Origin: Prosapia bicincta | Taxonomy: Eukaryota; Arthropoda; Insecta; Hemiptera; Cercopidae | Reading direction: 5' to 3' | Assembly: GCA_036971475.1 (NCBI GenBank) | Contig: JBAIZL010000006.1 | Span: 4,998,501-5,062,500, forward strand | Length of the DNA stretch: 64,000 nt | Shown: positions 42,691 through 51,979 of the stretch, piece after piece | Layout: each line of letters opens with the position of its first letter | How positions within the stretch are numbered: position 1 is the first letter of the stretch | The notes under the pieces: generated by a model | Told to the model about the DNA's origin: nothing | Databases searched by the model: none | Seen by the model: only the letters and a program-made list of their open reading frames with translations | Program-made: the position numbers and the translations under genes

Positions 42691-44544
42691 AACTCACATA
42701 CTCTTACAAATACACCTACTATCACCAACTAAAAGTGTATAACATGAAAAATTATTGTTTTCTTATATGGCGGTTAGTTTATGACTAGATATTATCTATC
42801 AGGTAGTCTAATGAAAAACCCCAGTCTTTTTCACTTCTGGGTTATTTTATTTCTTAGCTGAGACAACCCTCAGAAGAGTGTAACTGCTGCATTTCATTGT
42901 TGAATAATGTTGGGCAATGTATTACTGTGGGGATTTACATTTGTAACTGTGTGTAAAATAGAGATAAGGTTGTGCTGACATGCTGAACTTGAGATAAGTA
43001 GACTACAATTATCTACAATCTGTAGAGTACAATTATTTGCCCGTTGTAAATTAGATAATTTAATTTTAATTATTTTCTTCACATTATCTTGTAAAAACAT
43101 TACCCAAATTTTAATTTAACCTTTATTAAGTAACCATTTAACATAGAAATAACAATGTGGTAACACTATATTAAATTTAAATAACAACAATGTTATAAAA
43201 ATTATACAGTGTCCAAAATCAATATCAGGGTTTTAAAGCTTTATAGCATTTTTTATTTTATTTATTTATTTCATCAAACAGCACACATCCAGTTAATAGA
43301 CTACTTCTCTCCATACTTGATCAGTATTTCTACAGTAAGTGTTTCAGAAATCTGGTTTCATAAATCACACAGATCAGCTGGCAGCAGAGGAGCATACATA
43401 AAATCCTTTATAAAGCCCTAAGGGCAAATTAGGATTAGCCCTAAAGGCAAATTACATTCACCTTTGGTTTCAGATCAGGTGAATGTAGAGTTCATATGAA
43501 ACAAGTCATATTATTCGGCACATGTGAATTGTATCACCTCATGGGGATTTGTTGACCTCAAAATGAATTTTCATATTTCCACTGAGGTGAAATGTCGATT
43601 CATAACTAAATATGACCAGATCAATAAAATCTGCATCTTCACAGAGCAATATTTGGTTTGAACTCTAAAACAAAATAGCCTATAGACTCTAAAACTTGTA
43701 ACAATTGTAAACAATAAAGGTGTAGTTGTAAACATCTCCCTAAAGACATCACTGGATTTGCTAATTTACAATTAGCCTTCCAAACAATTTTTTTGGAGCT
43801 ATGTGTAAAATCCTGTACTCTTTACTCATAAAGACAGCAGGTATTTTTAAATTGATGATATTAGCTACAAATGTTATATTACCTAGAGGCTTACAACAGA
43901 ACCTAATATGGAAAATATATTAAACTATACAGATTCAGTCTTGTAATCAGTCTTTGTTACATTAAAAGCTTTCTGTTCACTACTTGGTGTTATAGTTACT
44001 AGGGCTTGGATAGAAAGATAACTACTATTACGAGTATAACTCATAGTTACTGGAAGATAGGGGAAACAGTGCATTCACTGGTGAAATGTAAAACTGCTAG
44101 AGTTCCTCTTATGCTAGAATTGTTCTTAGAATTATTGATTATATGTAGAATTTATAATTAATTATAAATCAAAATGGAATAAATGCTGCATACTTTCATG
44201 CTTTCGTTTAAAACACCAATATTAATTTTGAAACATATTTATTTTGAAATACAGTAACATTTTTGTTGTATAGAAGAAATAACAAATTTAAGTTGGTCAC
44301 AGTAATCATCTTGATCACTGATTAATTCGCAATTAATTGTTTTAAAAAATCAATTGAAAACTATTAAATGACTGTGATGACATGTTTCCAAATGTACCAT
44401 CAAAGTACGTTCCTGTAGTTTTAATCTTTTTTAACAAAATTACTTTTGGATAAATTGTTACATGATATATTTTAAAAGCCAGTGACCAACATTTAAACAC
44501 TAGGGCTATACTATATTTTTCAGAATAATGAATAAAAGTAAATT
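42691..44544. other. No gene recognised
   Basis: AT-rich, containing one imperfect 23-bp direct repeat (GCCCTAAGGGCAAATTA, near 43417-43457). Confidence 0.4.
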
Positions 44545-44780
44545 TATTAAAACACTTGTAAATATTTTATGATTTGCCTATAGTAGTACTTACTTATATT
44601 TGTTGAGGACAGCCGTTTCAGGAGATATTTTCCATCGTCAACTCAGACCGTAACAGATCTCCCAAAACGGCCGTCCTCAACAAATATAAGTAAGTGCTAC
44701 TATAGGCAAGTTGTAAAATATTTACAAGTGTTTTAATTAAAACTATTACCTCACGTGAAGATGGACTCAACAAATATAGT
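44545..44780. mobile_element. PLE-1 terminal-repeat palindrome without coding body
   Basis: Left repeat on the minus strand (TATTTGTTGAGGACAGCCGT) and right repeat on the plus strand (AAAACGGCCGTCCTCAACAA) meet near 44655. The right copy has the perfect eight-base palindrome ACGGCCGT at the stem III position. Confidence 0.72.
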
Positions 44781-45030
44781 AAATTTATGTATAAATATAA
44801 AGTTAGTCAAAATGTATTTCGGTACTGATTTATTCAACTCTAAGTAAGAAAACAAACCCAATCTTTTATTTGTGAATTCTGTTATCCATTACAAAATAAT
44901 AAATTGAACAATAATAAATTTAAACATCTTTTATTCTTGAATTTTGTAGTCCATTACGTTCGGTGAATCTTAATTAATCACTTTAACAATAGTTTATGAC
45001 TATCCTAACTTTAAATTTGTGAAAACTTAC

Positions 45031-45080
45031 TGAGACAGAACGATTTCGATCGCTATATGGCGATCTTCATCAGTGCAGAT
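45031..45080 (-). ncRNA. Hammerhead ribozyme candidate, PLE-2 left end
   Basis: Minus strand: stem I GCA/TGT, core CTGATGA, one extra A, stem II GATCGC-CATATA-GCGATC (6 bp, perfect), GAA, ATCGTT (one change from palindromic AACGTT) and C. Core intact; stem I and stem III weakened. Confidence 0.5.
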
Positions 45081-45104
45081 GTCGCGTCAAGCGGTGACGG
45101 TTTT

Positions 45105-45470
45105 AAAGGCAGGTTTTCGATAGTATCAAAGAGTATGTGTGATTTGTGTTGTGTTTGTTCATTTAATACATTTGTACTTTGTGTTTTTGTGTGTCTGTAA
45201 ATTTCATATTGTTCTAGTGTGTTGAGATCTGGTTCTTTTTTGTTGATGTGTAGGATTTCTAGGTTATGGTAAATGTCTGTGTATTTGTCTCTTGTTTCTT
45301 TTATGTGATTTTAAAATGCTGAGTTGGTGTTCTGTTTGTATTCCTCGAGTCTTTGTTTAAAGCTGCGACCTGTTTGTCCAACATAGAATTTGTTACATTT
45401 GTCGCAGTTTAGTTTGTCTATGCCTGGTGCTTGTAGTTTATCTTTGTTGTTGGTGTCAAAATACAATACA
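45105..45470 (-). pseudogene. PLE-2 GIY-YIG endonuclease fragment
   Basis: The minus strand encodes KCNKFYVGQTGRSFK, then blocks parallel to the plus-strand copy (YTDIYHNLEILHINKK, LEQYEIYRHTKTQ). Frames are broken in places. Confidence 0.65.
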
Positions 45471-45499
45471 AAATACATTGGTGTACAAAATACAACATG

Positions 45500-45870
45500 A
45501 CATCAACAACAAAGATAAACTACAAGCACCAGGCGTATACAAACTGAACTTCAACAAATGTAACATATTCTATATTGGACAAACTGGTCGCAGCTTTAAT
45601 TAAAGAGTCAAGGAACACAAACTGAAAACCAACTTAGCATTTTACAATCACATAAAAGAAACATGACACAAATACACAAACCTTTACCATAATCTAGAAA
45701 TCCTACACATCAACAAAAAAGGACCACATCTCAACACACTAGAACAATATGAAATTTACAGACACACAAAAACACAAAGTACAAACATATTAAACGAACA
45801 AACACAATACAAATCAAACATACTCTTTGATACTATCAAAAACCTGTTTTATAACTGTCACCAATTGACT
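45500..45870 (+). pseudogene. PLE-2 GIY-YIG endonuclease fragment
   Basis: Encodes KLQAPGVYKLNFNKCN, IFYIGQTGRSFN, a stop, VKEHKLKTNLAFYNHIKET, HNLEILHINKKGPHLNTL, EQYEIYRHTKTQSTNILN and SNILFDTIKNLF, then a stop. This is the domain order of a PLE C-terminal nuclease. The hammerhead candidate starts within about 20 bases of the stop, on the same strand. Confidence 0.72.
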
Positions 45871-45886
45871 TAACATCTCCTAGCAG

Positions 45887-45934
45887 AAGACACTGATTAA
45901 GATCGCCACATAGCGATCGACAACGTTCTGTCTT
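45887..45934 (+). ncRNA. Hammerhead-like candidate, PLE-2 right end
   Basis: Stem I AAGACA (45887-45892) with TGTCTT (45929-45934), 6 bp perfect. Core CTGATTA (G8 changed to T), one extra A, stem II GATCGC-CACATA-GCGATC perfect, GAC for GAA, stem III AACGTT perfect, C45928. Two core changes suggest loss of activity while all helices remain. Confidence 0.5.
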
Positions 45935-45985
45935 AGTAAGTTTTCACAAATTTACAAAATTTTAAGTTCGGATAGTCATAAACAT

Positions 45986-47250
45986 CTTTTATTGCTATTA
46001 CTACTCAAATATTAACTTGGTGGAAGCAAAATACATTAATAATCCAATACACAATGCTTAGATAGAGAATAAATTAAGATATCAGGATTAGAAAATTTTA
46101 ATTATAAATCATCTAACAAGGAAGTATCTCAGAATAAAAATAAATGGCTTAAGCAGATAAATTTCAGGATTAAATATTAATGTTTATTATGTGCTTGCAT
46201 TATTGCTCATTTTTTAGAAGATATGAACATTGAGAACAAAAAAAAGTGTTTAGTTTTAATCAATGCAAAATAGAGGATCAAGATTTTAATAAAATTTTAA
46301 ACCTCCAATTGCTAAGTTTTGTTTTATCTAACTAGGAAGGTATATAGAAGTTGACAGATTTTAGAAATTAAGTGTCAAGTATTAATTTTTTGTATCAAAT
46401 ACAATTTTTATTACTATTTCTTTTATTTAAATATAAAATAAAACTAAAGGATATACACAAAATAAGATTGATTTTACAAAAATTAAAACTGTTTCTGAAC
46501 TAACAAAAAATGTAACATGCTGAGCCATACCTATTTTTAAAGTGTTATTTGAAATACAGCTTATAGCTTCTCTTGTTCAAGTACTCTTGTTCACCGTTAC
46601 AAGTTTTATTTCAAAATCACTTATATTCTTATGGATACAATTTTAAAAAGTAAAAGTTGATTGTGTTATTTAATTACCATGTCAAATATCATTGTTAATA
46701 ATTGAAACAATTACCTACTTCATTAAACAAAACATAATTGTATCCAAATCAATTATCATTAAAATTGTAATTGCTTTGTTCTTGAAAGCTGAATATTTCA
46801 AACTTAAATTATTTTTAGAAACTTTATAGATTTTAGTTTGAGATTGCATGTTATGTATACTTTTTTTTAATATATTAGATAATTTTAGTATGAAATTTAA
46901 AAAAAGAATATGCCACGTTTTGCTGTTATTCAGTACAAAACAAAGAATTTTGACAGTTTATGGTAGATCAGATGCATTTACTATTAGGATTGATGTATAT
47001 TTTTTGCAATTTAAAGTTAACAATAAAATATGAATGTAAAAATAAATCACATAAAGTTTTTATAGCCTTGTAATGTGACACTAGAAACAGTGATTGGAAC
47101 AGCAAAGTTGAGAATGAAAACAGTTCGATTGATTCAAAACCATCAGATGGTTTGCTTGTCTGACAGATTCAAAACTAAAACATTTTACTGTTGTAGAATG
47201 TCAAATAATGTAAAATAATTTTAAAAAACCTTTCGGCCGTAATAAAACAC
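45986..47250. other. No gene recognised
   Basis: AT-rich, unassigned. Confidence 0.4.
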
Positions 47251-47254
47251 GTAA

Positions 47255-47256
<2 letters not shown>

Positions 47257-47314
<58 letters not shown>
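47257..47314. repeat. (TA)n microsatellite left of the palindrome
   Basis: TA run close to the left arm that starts at 47346. A matching TA run abuts the right arm at 49523. Confidence 0.9.
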
Positions 47315-47316
<2 letters not shown>

Positions 47317-47382
47317 TTAGTTCTAGTAGAGCTTAAAGCTTATTTAGGAATTTTTGGACTTGATAGGAGACTGACAGACTTA

Positions 47383-49175
47383 CTGTGCGGGTCCAACCTC
47401 CGTGTGTTTGCTAGGAATTCGAGGAATGCGTAAACACAGGCTAAGTGAGGGTAAAGCTACTACCCATAAAAAAAACATCTATTCAAATACTGATAACATG
47501 TACTTACGTATTACAGTGGCCTAGCAAGTGTGCTTTCTGCGTCACTGGTAGTATCGTCTGTACTGCTGTCGTCTTGAGTATTAATATTAATTATTAGTTC
47601 GTCTATTACATCTGATACTATGCCATCAGTTTCCCAGTAATATTTCTCAAGGTCTTCGACTTTGTTGCAATATCCGATCCAGTCATTTTCTGTCACTTCT
47701 TCTATTCCCAGTTCGGTTAATTCCTGTAACCTTATTAAACTTAAGTTGCCGTCAGGGTTGTGTTCTCTCACAAAATTCTTTATTTTAGCCCAAGCTAGTT
47801 CGATAGGGTTTAGGTCACACATGTAAGGTGGAGTTCTAACGACAGTATGTCCTAAACTACAGAGAAACTGGTCTATTTTAAAAACTTTTTCTTTCGGTCG
47901 GTGAATGTTAATTAAAGGAATGAGCTCTTCTTTTTTCATTGTTTCGTTACAGTTAATACCACGTTTCCTCAAAAAATTTATCATTTCCATTTTTACTGAG
48001 TATTTGGTTGGAAACTTTTCTGCTAGAGCAGAATGATAAGGTGCATTGTCCATTATAATTACAGAGGCGGGTGGAATGTTTGGCAAAAGCATCTCTTTGA
48101 GCCACTTCTCAAAATTATTTTGGTTCATTTGACCGTGATAGTCACCGGAAGTGGTTCCTGCCTTATAAAGAAGCTTGGCTCCTTTCACAAATCCATTTTT
48201 GCCACCAGCATGTAGAAGTATAAGGCGGCATCCTGCTCTATAGTTTTCTGATACACCGAAAACATCATCTGACTGCCAACATTTTTTAACAGTTATATTA
48301 CTGTCTACCCATGTCTCGTCCACGTAAAAAATATCCCTTCCAGATTGACGTAAGGCTTTTATTTGCACTAAATATCTGTGTCGCCATTCCCGAATTTCCG
48401 ATTTTTCTATAAGAATTTTTCTCCTACTACTACACTTTCTCCATTTGAAACCCATTCCCCTTATAATTCTTATCAAAGATTTCTTTCCCCATGGAAAGTG
48501 AATTCTTTGTTTCACTATGGGTAGCAGTTTTCGTGCTGTCGGTACAACCCTTTCACTTTTATAAAAGTCTTGAATTATATTTCTAATGACACACTTATCG
48601 AAGTCATCAACAGAAACTTTTCTGTCATTGAACCTGGTTTTTCTTTTTTACCAGGCGAGGAGAGCTTACTGCTTGAACCTTGTTCTTTCAAGTGCCTAGC
48701 CTCTTTACGGACTTTCAGAATAAAATTATCTGACTTTCCACAATAATCTGCTGCTCTTTTTGTGGCCTGTTTTAATGGGAAACGCAATGAATTAGTTTTT
48801 GCTTCTTCGTCACATTTTTCAATTATTTTACTAATTAATGTTCGAGCTTCACTATGTACAACAAAACTTCTTTTACGGCTACTTCCACTTGACGAACTTT
48901 GAGACATGACTAACTATAATCAACACTAAATTAAAAAATTAAAACATCAACACTAATTAAAAATTAAAATTAGTGTTGTATAATTATCAACACTAAACAA
49001 AAACACTAGGCTAGACGATAGAAGAAATACGCACAATTCTAACACACACACTTCCACTATCTTAACTGGCCGAATGTTATTTGAAAAGGAATACACGCAC
49101 ATAACCGTTACAAGGCCGTACCCCTCCTTCCCCCGCACCTCACCCCGCAAACACACGGAGCTTGGACCCACACAG
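47383..49175 (-). mobile_element. DD82E (Sailor-type) IS630/Tc1/mariner transposon, 1,793 bp
   Basis: Terminal inverted repeats of about 29 bp: CTGTGCGGGTCCAACCTCCG from 47383 and, on the other strand, CTGTGTGGGTCCAAGCTCCG from 49175, both continuing TGTGTTTGC. TA is duplicated at 47381-47382 and 49176-49177. It encodes one transposase on the minus strand with a single frameshift. The uninterrupted right arm of the palindrome reads with a single TA at the same position, confirming both boundaries. Confidence 0.88.
47511..48907 (-). pseudogene. DD82E transposase, single frameshift
   Basis: The N-terminal frame (48907 to about 48640) holds a Ser-rich start, then a helix-turn-helix-like region. 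The frame shifts in an A-rich run near 48640 (AAAAAAGAAAAACC on the coding strand) and continues as DDFDKCVIRNIIQDFY into the 334-codon frame 48515-47511. In that frame the catalytic triad is Asp66 (YVDETWVD), Asp156 (IIMDNAPYH) and Glu239 (LNPIELAW). I count 82 residues between the second Asp and the Glu, the spacing of the DD82E group named Sailor. The C-terminus is acidic. One frameshift in a homopolymer-like run may be real or an assembly error. Confidence 0.85.
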
Positions 49176-49259
49176 TACCTCAAGGCAACAGTCCAAAACT
49201 GCAATCTCTTGGAAATAAGCACATATAAAACACATATAAAACACTTAATAAACTTTTAT

Positions 49260-49296
49260 TTGAAATATTTCGATCAACATGATCTTCTTCAGTCAA
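49260..49296 (-). ncRNA. Hammerhead ribozyme candidate, left palindrome arm
   Basis: Mirror of the plus-strand candidate at 49369-49405. Confidence 0.42.
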
Positions 49297-49304
49297 GAAA
49301 GAGA

Positions 49305-49330
49305 AAAAAAAAAAAAAAAAAAAAAAAAAT

Positions 49331-49361
<31 letters not shown>
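49305..49361. repeat. A-run and T-run at palindrome centre
   Basis: About 24 A, then TG, then about 30 T. The run lengths are unreliable in most sequencing data. Confidence 0.9.
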
Positions 49362-49368
49362 CTCTTTC

Positions 49369-49405
49369 TTGACTGAAGAAGATCATGTTGATCGAAATAT
49401 TTCAA
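49369..49405 (+). ncRNA. Hammerhead ribozyme candidate, right palindrome arm (ATAT type)
   Basis: Stem I TTGA (49369-49372) with TCAA (49402-49405), core CTGAAGA (49373-49379), one extra A, stem II GATCA-TGT-TGATC, GAA (49394-49396), stem III ATAT, predicted cleavage after T49401. Core complete but helices I and III are short. Confidence 0.45.
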
Positions 49406-49521
49406 ATAAAAGTTTATTAAGTGTTTTATATGTGTTTTATATGTGCTTATTTCCAAGAGATTGCAGTTTTGGACTGTTGCCTTGAGGTAAGTCTGTCAGT
49501 CTCCTATCAAGTCCAAAAATT

Positions 49522-49522
<1 letters not shown>

Positions 49523-49572
<50 letters not shown>
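49523..49572. repeat. (TA)n microsatellite right of the palindrome
   Basis: TA run directly abutting the right arm. Confidence 0.9.
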
Positions 49573-49576
<4 letters not shown>

Positions 49577-49601
49577 TTGAACAAGAATCTTACTTGGTAT
49601 T

Positions 49602-49649
49602 TATGCGAGTACTTTCAAAGACTGGTTAGTGTCTCCATCCTCGGGCATA
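49602..49649 (-). ncRNA. Hammerhead ribozyme candidate, PLE-3 (AGTACT type)
   Basis: Minus strand: stem I TATGC/GCATA (5 bp, perfect), core CCGAGGA (U4 to C), one extra T, stem II GGAGAC with GTCTTT (two G-T pairs) around an eight-base loop, GAA, stem III palindrome AGTACT and C. It sits directly downstream of the PLE-3 GIY-YIG remnant on the same strand. Confidence 0.5.
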
Positions 49650-49654
49650 CTGAA

Positions 49655-50018
49655 CAGGGTTTTGGACTGCGAGCTGCGTGGATTTGCCGTTGACCTTGGT
49701 GTACCATTAACTTCTTTTTTAGATTCACTGCACTGTGCGAGTTTTTAACGTTCGTTTTGGGGTTAATATTGTCTATTAGATTGAATAATTTATCGTTTTT
49801 TGATTTTATTTGTATCTGTTCGTTAATGATGTTATTTTTATTTTTATAAATTTCTAGTTGTTCCCAGATTGTCATTTTGAGGCCTTTTTGGACCTTTTTT
49901 TACTAGGTGTACGTTTTTTAATGTGGGGAATGTGTGTTTGTTTTTGATTGCGTGTGTGGCTAAGTTTGAGTTATAAATTTCAGGTTTTATGTATGCATTG
50001 AGGAGTTCTTGATATCTG

Positions 50019-50020
<2 letters not shown>
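49655..50020 (-). pseudogene. PLE-3 GIY-YIG endonuclease C-terminal fragment
   Basis: Minus strand: [40 protein letters not shown], then in another frame [21 protein letters not shown]. The order SN-A-H, H, then EQLEIYK matches the distal half of the PLE nuclease domain. One frameshift lies near 49880. The proximal half is replaced by a (TA)n tract. Confidence 0.6.
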
Positions 50021-50106
<86 letters not shown>

Positions 50107-50159
50107 CTACAGATATATATATGTATATATATAATCTACAAATATAATCTACAATATAA

Positions 50160-50194
<35 letters not shown>
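50021..50194. repeat. (TA)n tract with short interruptions
   Basis: TA runs 50022-50101 and 50164-50194 separated by AT-rich, partly inverted sequence. Confidence 0.9.
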
Positions 50195-50197
<3 letters not shown>

Positions 50198-51071
50198 TAA
50201 ACTCCCAATTATCTGTGGAATAGGGTGGCCCGGCAACGCCGGATAACGAATTCCCCGGATAATCTGCTATGAACAAAGAATACGCAAAACGATCAATAAT
50301 CGATTATTATACCATAAGTTACACAAATAATGACCCCGCTTAATGCAATTCACAAATAATCTTCAGAGGACAAAATAAATACAGAAAATAATTTAAAATG
50401 TCGATATATTTGACGGATTATAACATGTACATTTATATGTCTAACTATTTACAATACGTACATAAGTATATGTCAAAATTAAGTATGTATGTACATATGT
50501 AATTTCCTTTACACATATACTTTCACTTTTTAACAAAAAAATCTGTCACTTTCGTCTGTTTTTTTTTTTTTGTGAGCATTGATTTAGGTTTAATGTGCGA
50601 TCTACGTTTCGTGAGAACCATTTTGTCGCACAGTGTCTTCTTGTGTCACAAAACCATAAAGATCGATAATGTATATGACAGACATGGATAATGCATATGT
50701 CACGTACTAGACTATTTATAGCCGAGATTAGCTACATTTGTTTACAATCTTATGATACACATTAGGTTTTCGGGCGTCCAAGCATTTTGTCATTGTCTCT
50801 TATATACAGTAGTCTGCTCGCCCCTTTTATTTCGCTGGCCCGCTTCGGGATGCTTCCCTTTCAATGTAAAAATTAGTACGTACATATTTACATATCTATT
50901 CCCATCATCTTAACTTCTATTAAGCCTTATATGTATTTACGTCGTAATTCACCATTTGGAAATTTAAACACATGAATCTGATTGGAATAAAAATTGGATA
51001 TTTGTAAAACAATGGCAGACCCCGGATAATCCGCAAACCGGTTAATCCGCCCACGGATAATCGGGAGTTTA

Positions 51072-51074
<3 letters not shown>
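50195..51074 (-). mobile_element. Deleted Tigger/pogo-type transposon (880 bp)
   Basis: Terminal inverted repeats CAGTAAACTCCCAATTATC (50195) and, on the other strand, CAGTAAACTCCCGATTATCC (51074), each preceded by TA, which is the pogo target. The inner minus strand near 50640-50530 reads KMVLTKRRSHIKP and KKKQTKVTDFFVK, resembling the Tigger transposase C-terminus. The catalytic domain is deleted. It sits between two (TA)n tracts. Confidence 0.8.

Positions 51075-51146
<72 letters not shown>
51075..51146. repeat. (TA)n microsatellite
   Basis: TA run abutting the Tigger-type element, so its TA duplication cannot be told from the tract. Confidence 0.9.
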
Positions 51147-51153
<7 letters not shown>

Positions 51154-51748
51154 TTATGTGTAGTAGAAATTTGTATATAATAACACTGGGTGGAAAAAAT
51201 TGTTGCCTCTTGAGGTTCAAAATATCTTATTATATGGATTTTCTAAACAAAATTCATTGTCTAGAAAACTAAACAAAAACTGGCATTTTTGTATTAATAG
51301 GGATTTCTACATTTTCTCCATCTCTGTCCTTTTCTCTTATTTCTTTCTCAACAACTAAATTATATTCAGAATTGTTTATAACCTACTGTAATCCAGGTTT
51401 GCAATAACTAAAACACTTTTTGGGTCTGTTTTTTTGTTTTTCTGAACCGCCAGTTTAACTGATCTTGATTTCACTTGCACATTCTAATAAACTTGTATAG
51501 TAAATAAACTAAAACACTATCCACAAAATAAATTTAATTTAAATTAATTTTTACTGGCAATTGCAAACAATTATAAAATTTCAACTCTAACAAACTGTCA
51601 TGTGCATGAAGTAAATACTAAAGTACATAAATACAAAGAATAGTAAAACAGAGTTCTTTGTTTAACAGATTTATTTATCAAACAAATCAATATATTTAAA
51701 CACAAAATATTTTTATTTAAAAATATTTTTAAAGATAACAATACATTT

Positions 51749-51979
51749 TTATAATTTTACTGGTAAACTGGGGAAACCTTTTACTCCAAGATTTGTAACT
51801 CTGAAACACTGCCCTGCATTAGGATACTTAGCGAGCTGACTTTCAGTTAAGCCGATACTGGCAGATGTTACATACAACTCATCATAATTAGGGCCACCAA
51901 AACAAGCTGATGTGATCTGCAGTGAAGGGAACTTGAGAGTAGAAAGTAACTCACCTGTTGTTGGATTAATGTTTAGAAT
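51749..51979 (-). CDS. Gene B terminal exon
   Basis: Acceptor TTTCAG, 231 bp, stop TAA at 51749-51751. The C-terminus [11 protein letters not shown] is closer to other insect family members than gene A's lysine-rich end. AATAAA signals lie at 51712-51717 and 51670-51675 (minus strand). Confidence 0.86.
   Translation of the reverse strand: MLNINPTTGELLSTLKFPSLQITSACFGGPNYDELYVTSASIGLTESQLAKYPNAGQCFRVTNLGVKGFPSLPVKL

Larger units (their letters stand above)
44950..45985. mobile_element. Inverted pair of PLE-2 3' ends
   Basis: Terminal repeat with minus-strand hammerhead candidate (45031-45080), minus-strand GIY-YIG remnant (45470 to 45105), junction near 45470-45490, plus-strand GIY-YIG remnant (45500-45870), and plus-strand hammerhead candidate (45887-45934) with terminal repeat. 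PLE-2 shares layout but little sequence with PLE-1. Confidence 0.78.
47346..49523. repeat. Large palindrome, left arm split by a Sailor-type transposon
   Basis: Left arm is 47346-47382 plus 49176-49304, right arm is about 49361-49523, with an A-run/T-run centre (49305-49361). The arms share TTTTTGGACTTGATAGGAG, CCTCAAGGCAACAGTCC and GATCTTCTTCAGTCAAG with their complements. Each arm carries a hammerhead candidate (ATAT type). The right arm is uninterrupted and therefore shows the pre-insertion sequence of the left arm. Confidence 0.82.

Noticed and set aside
49615..50236. A host gene rich in Tyr-Ile repeats
   Set aside because: The Tyr-Ile repeats come from (TA)n; the remaining peptide matches the distal part of a PLE nuclease domain.
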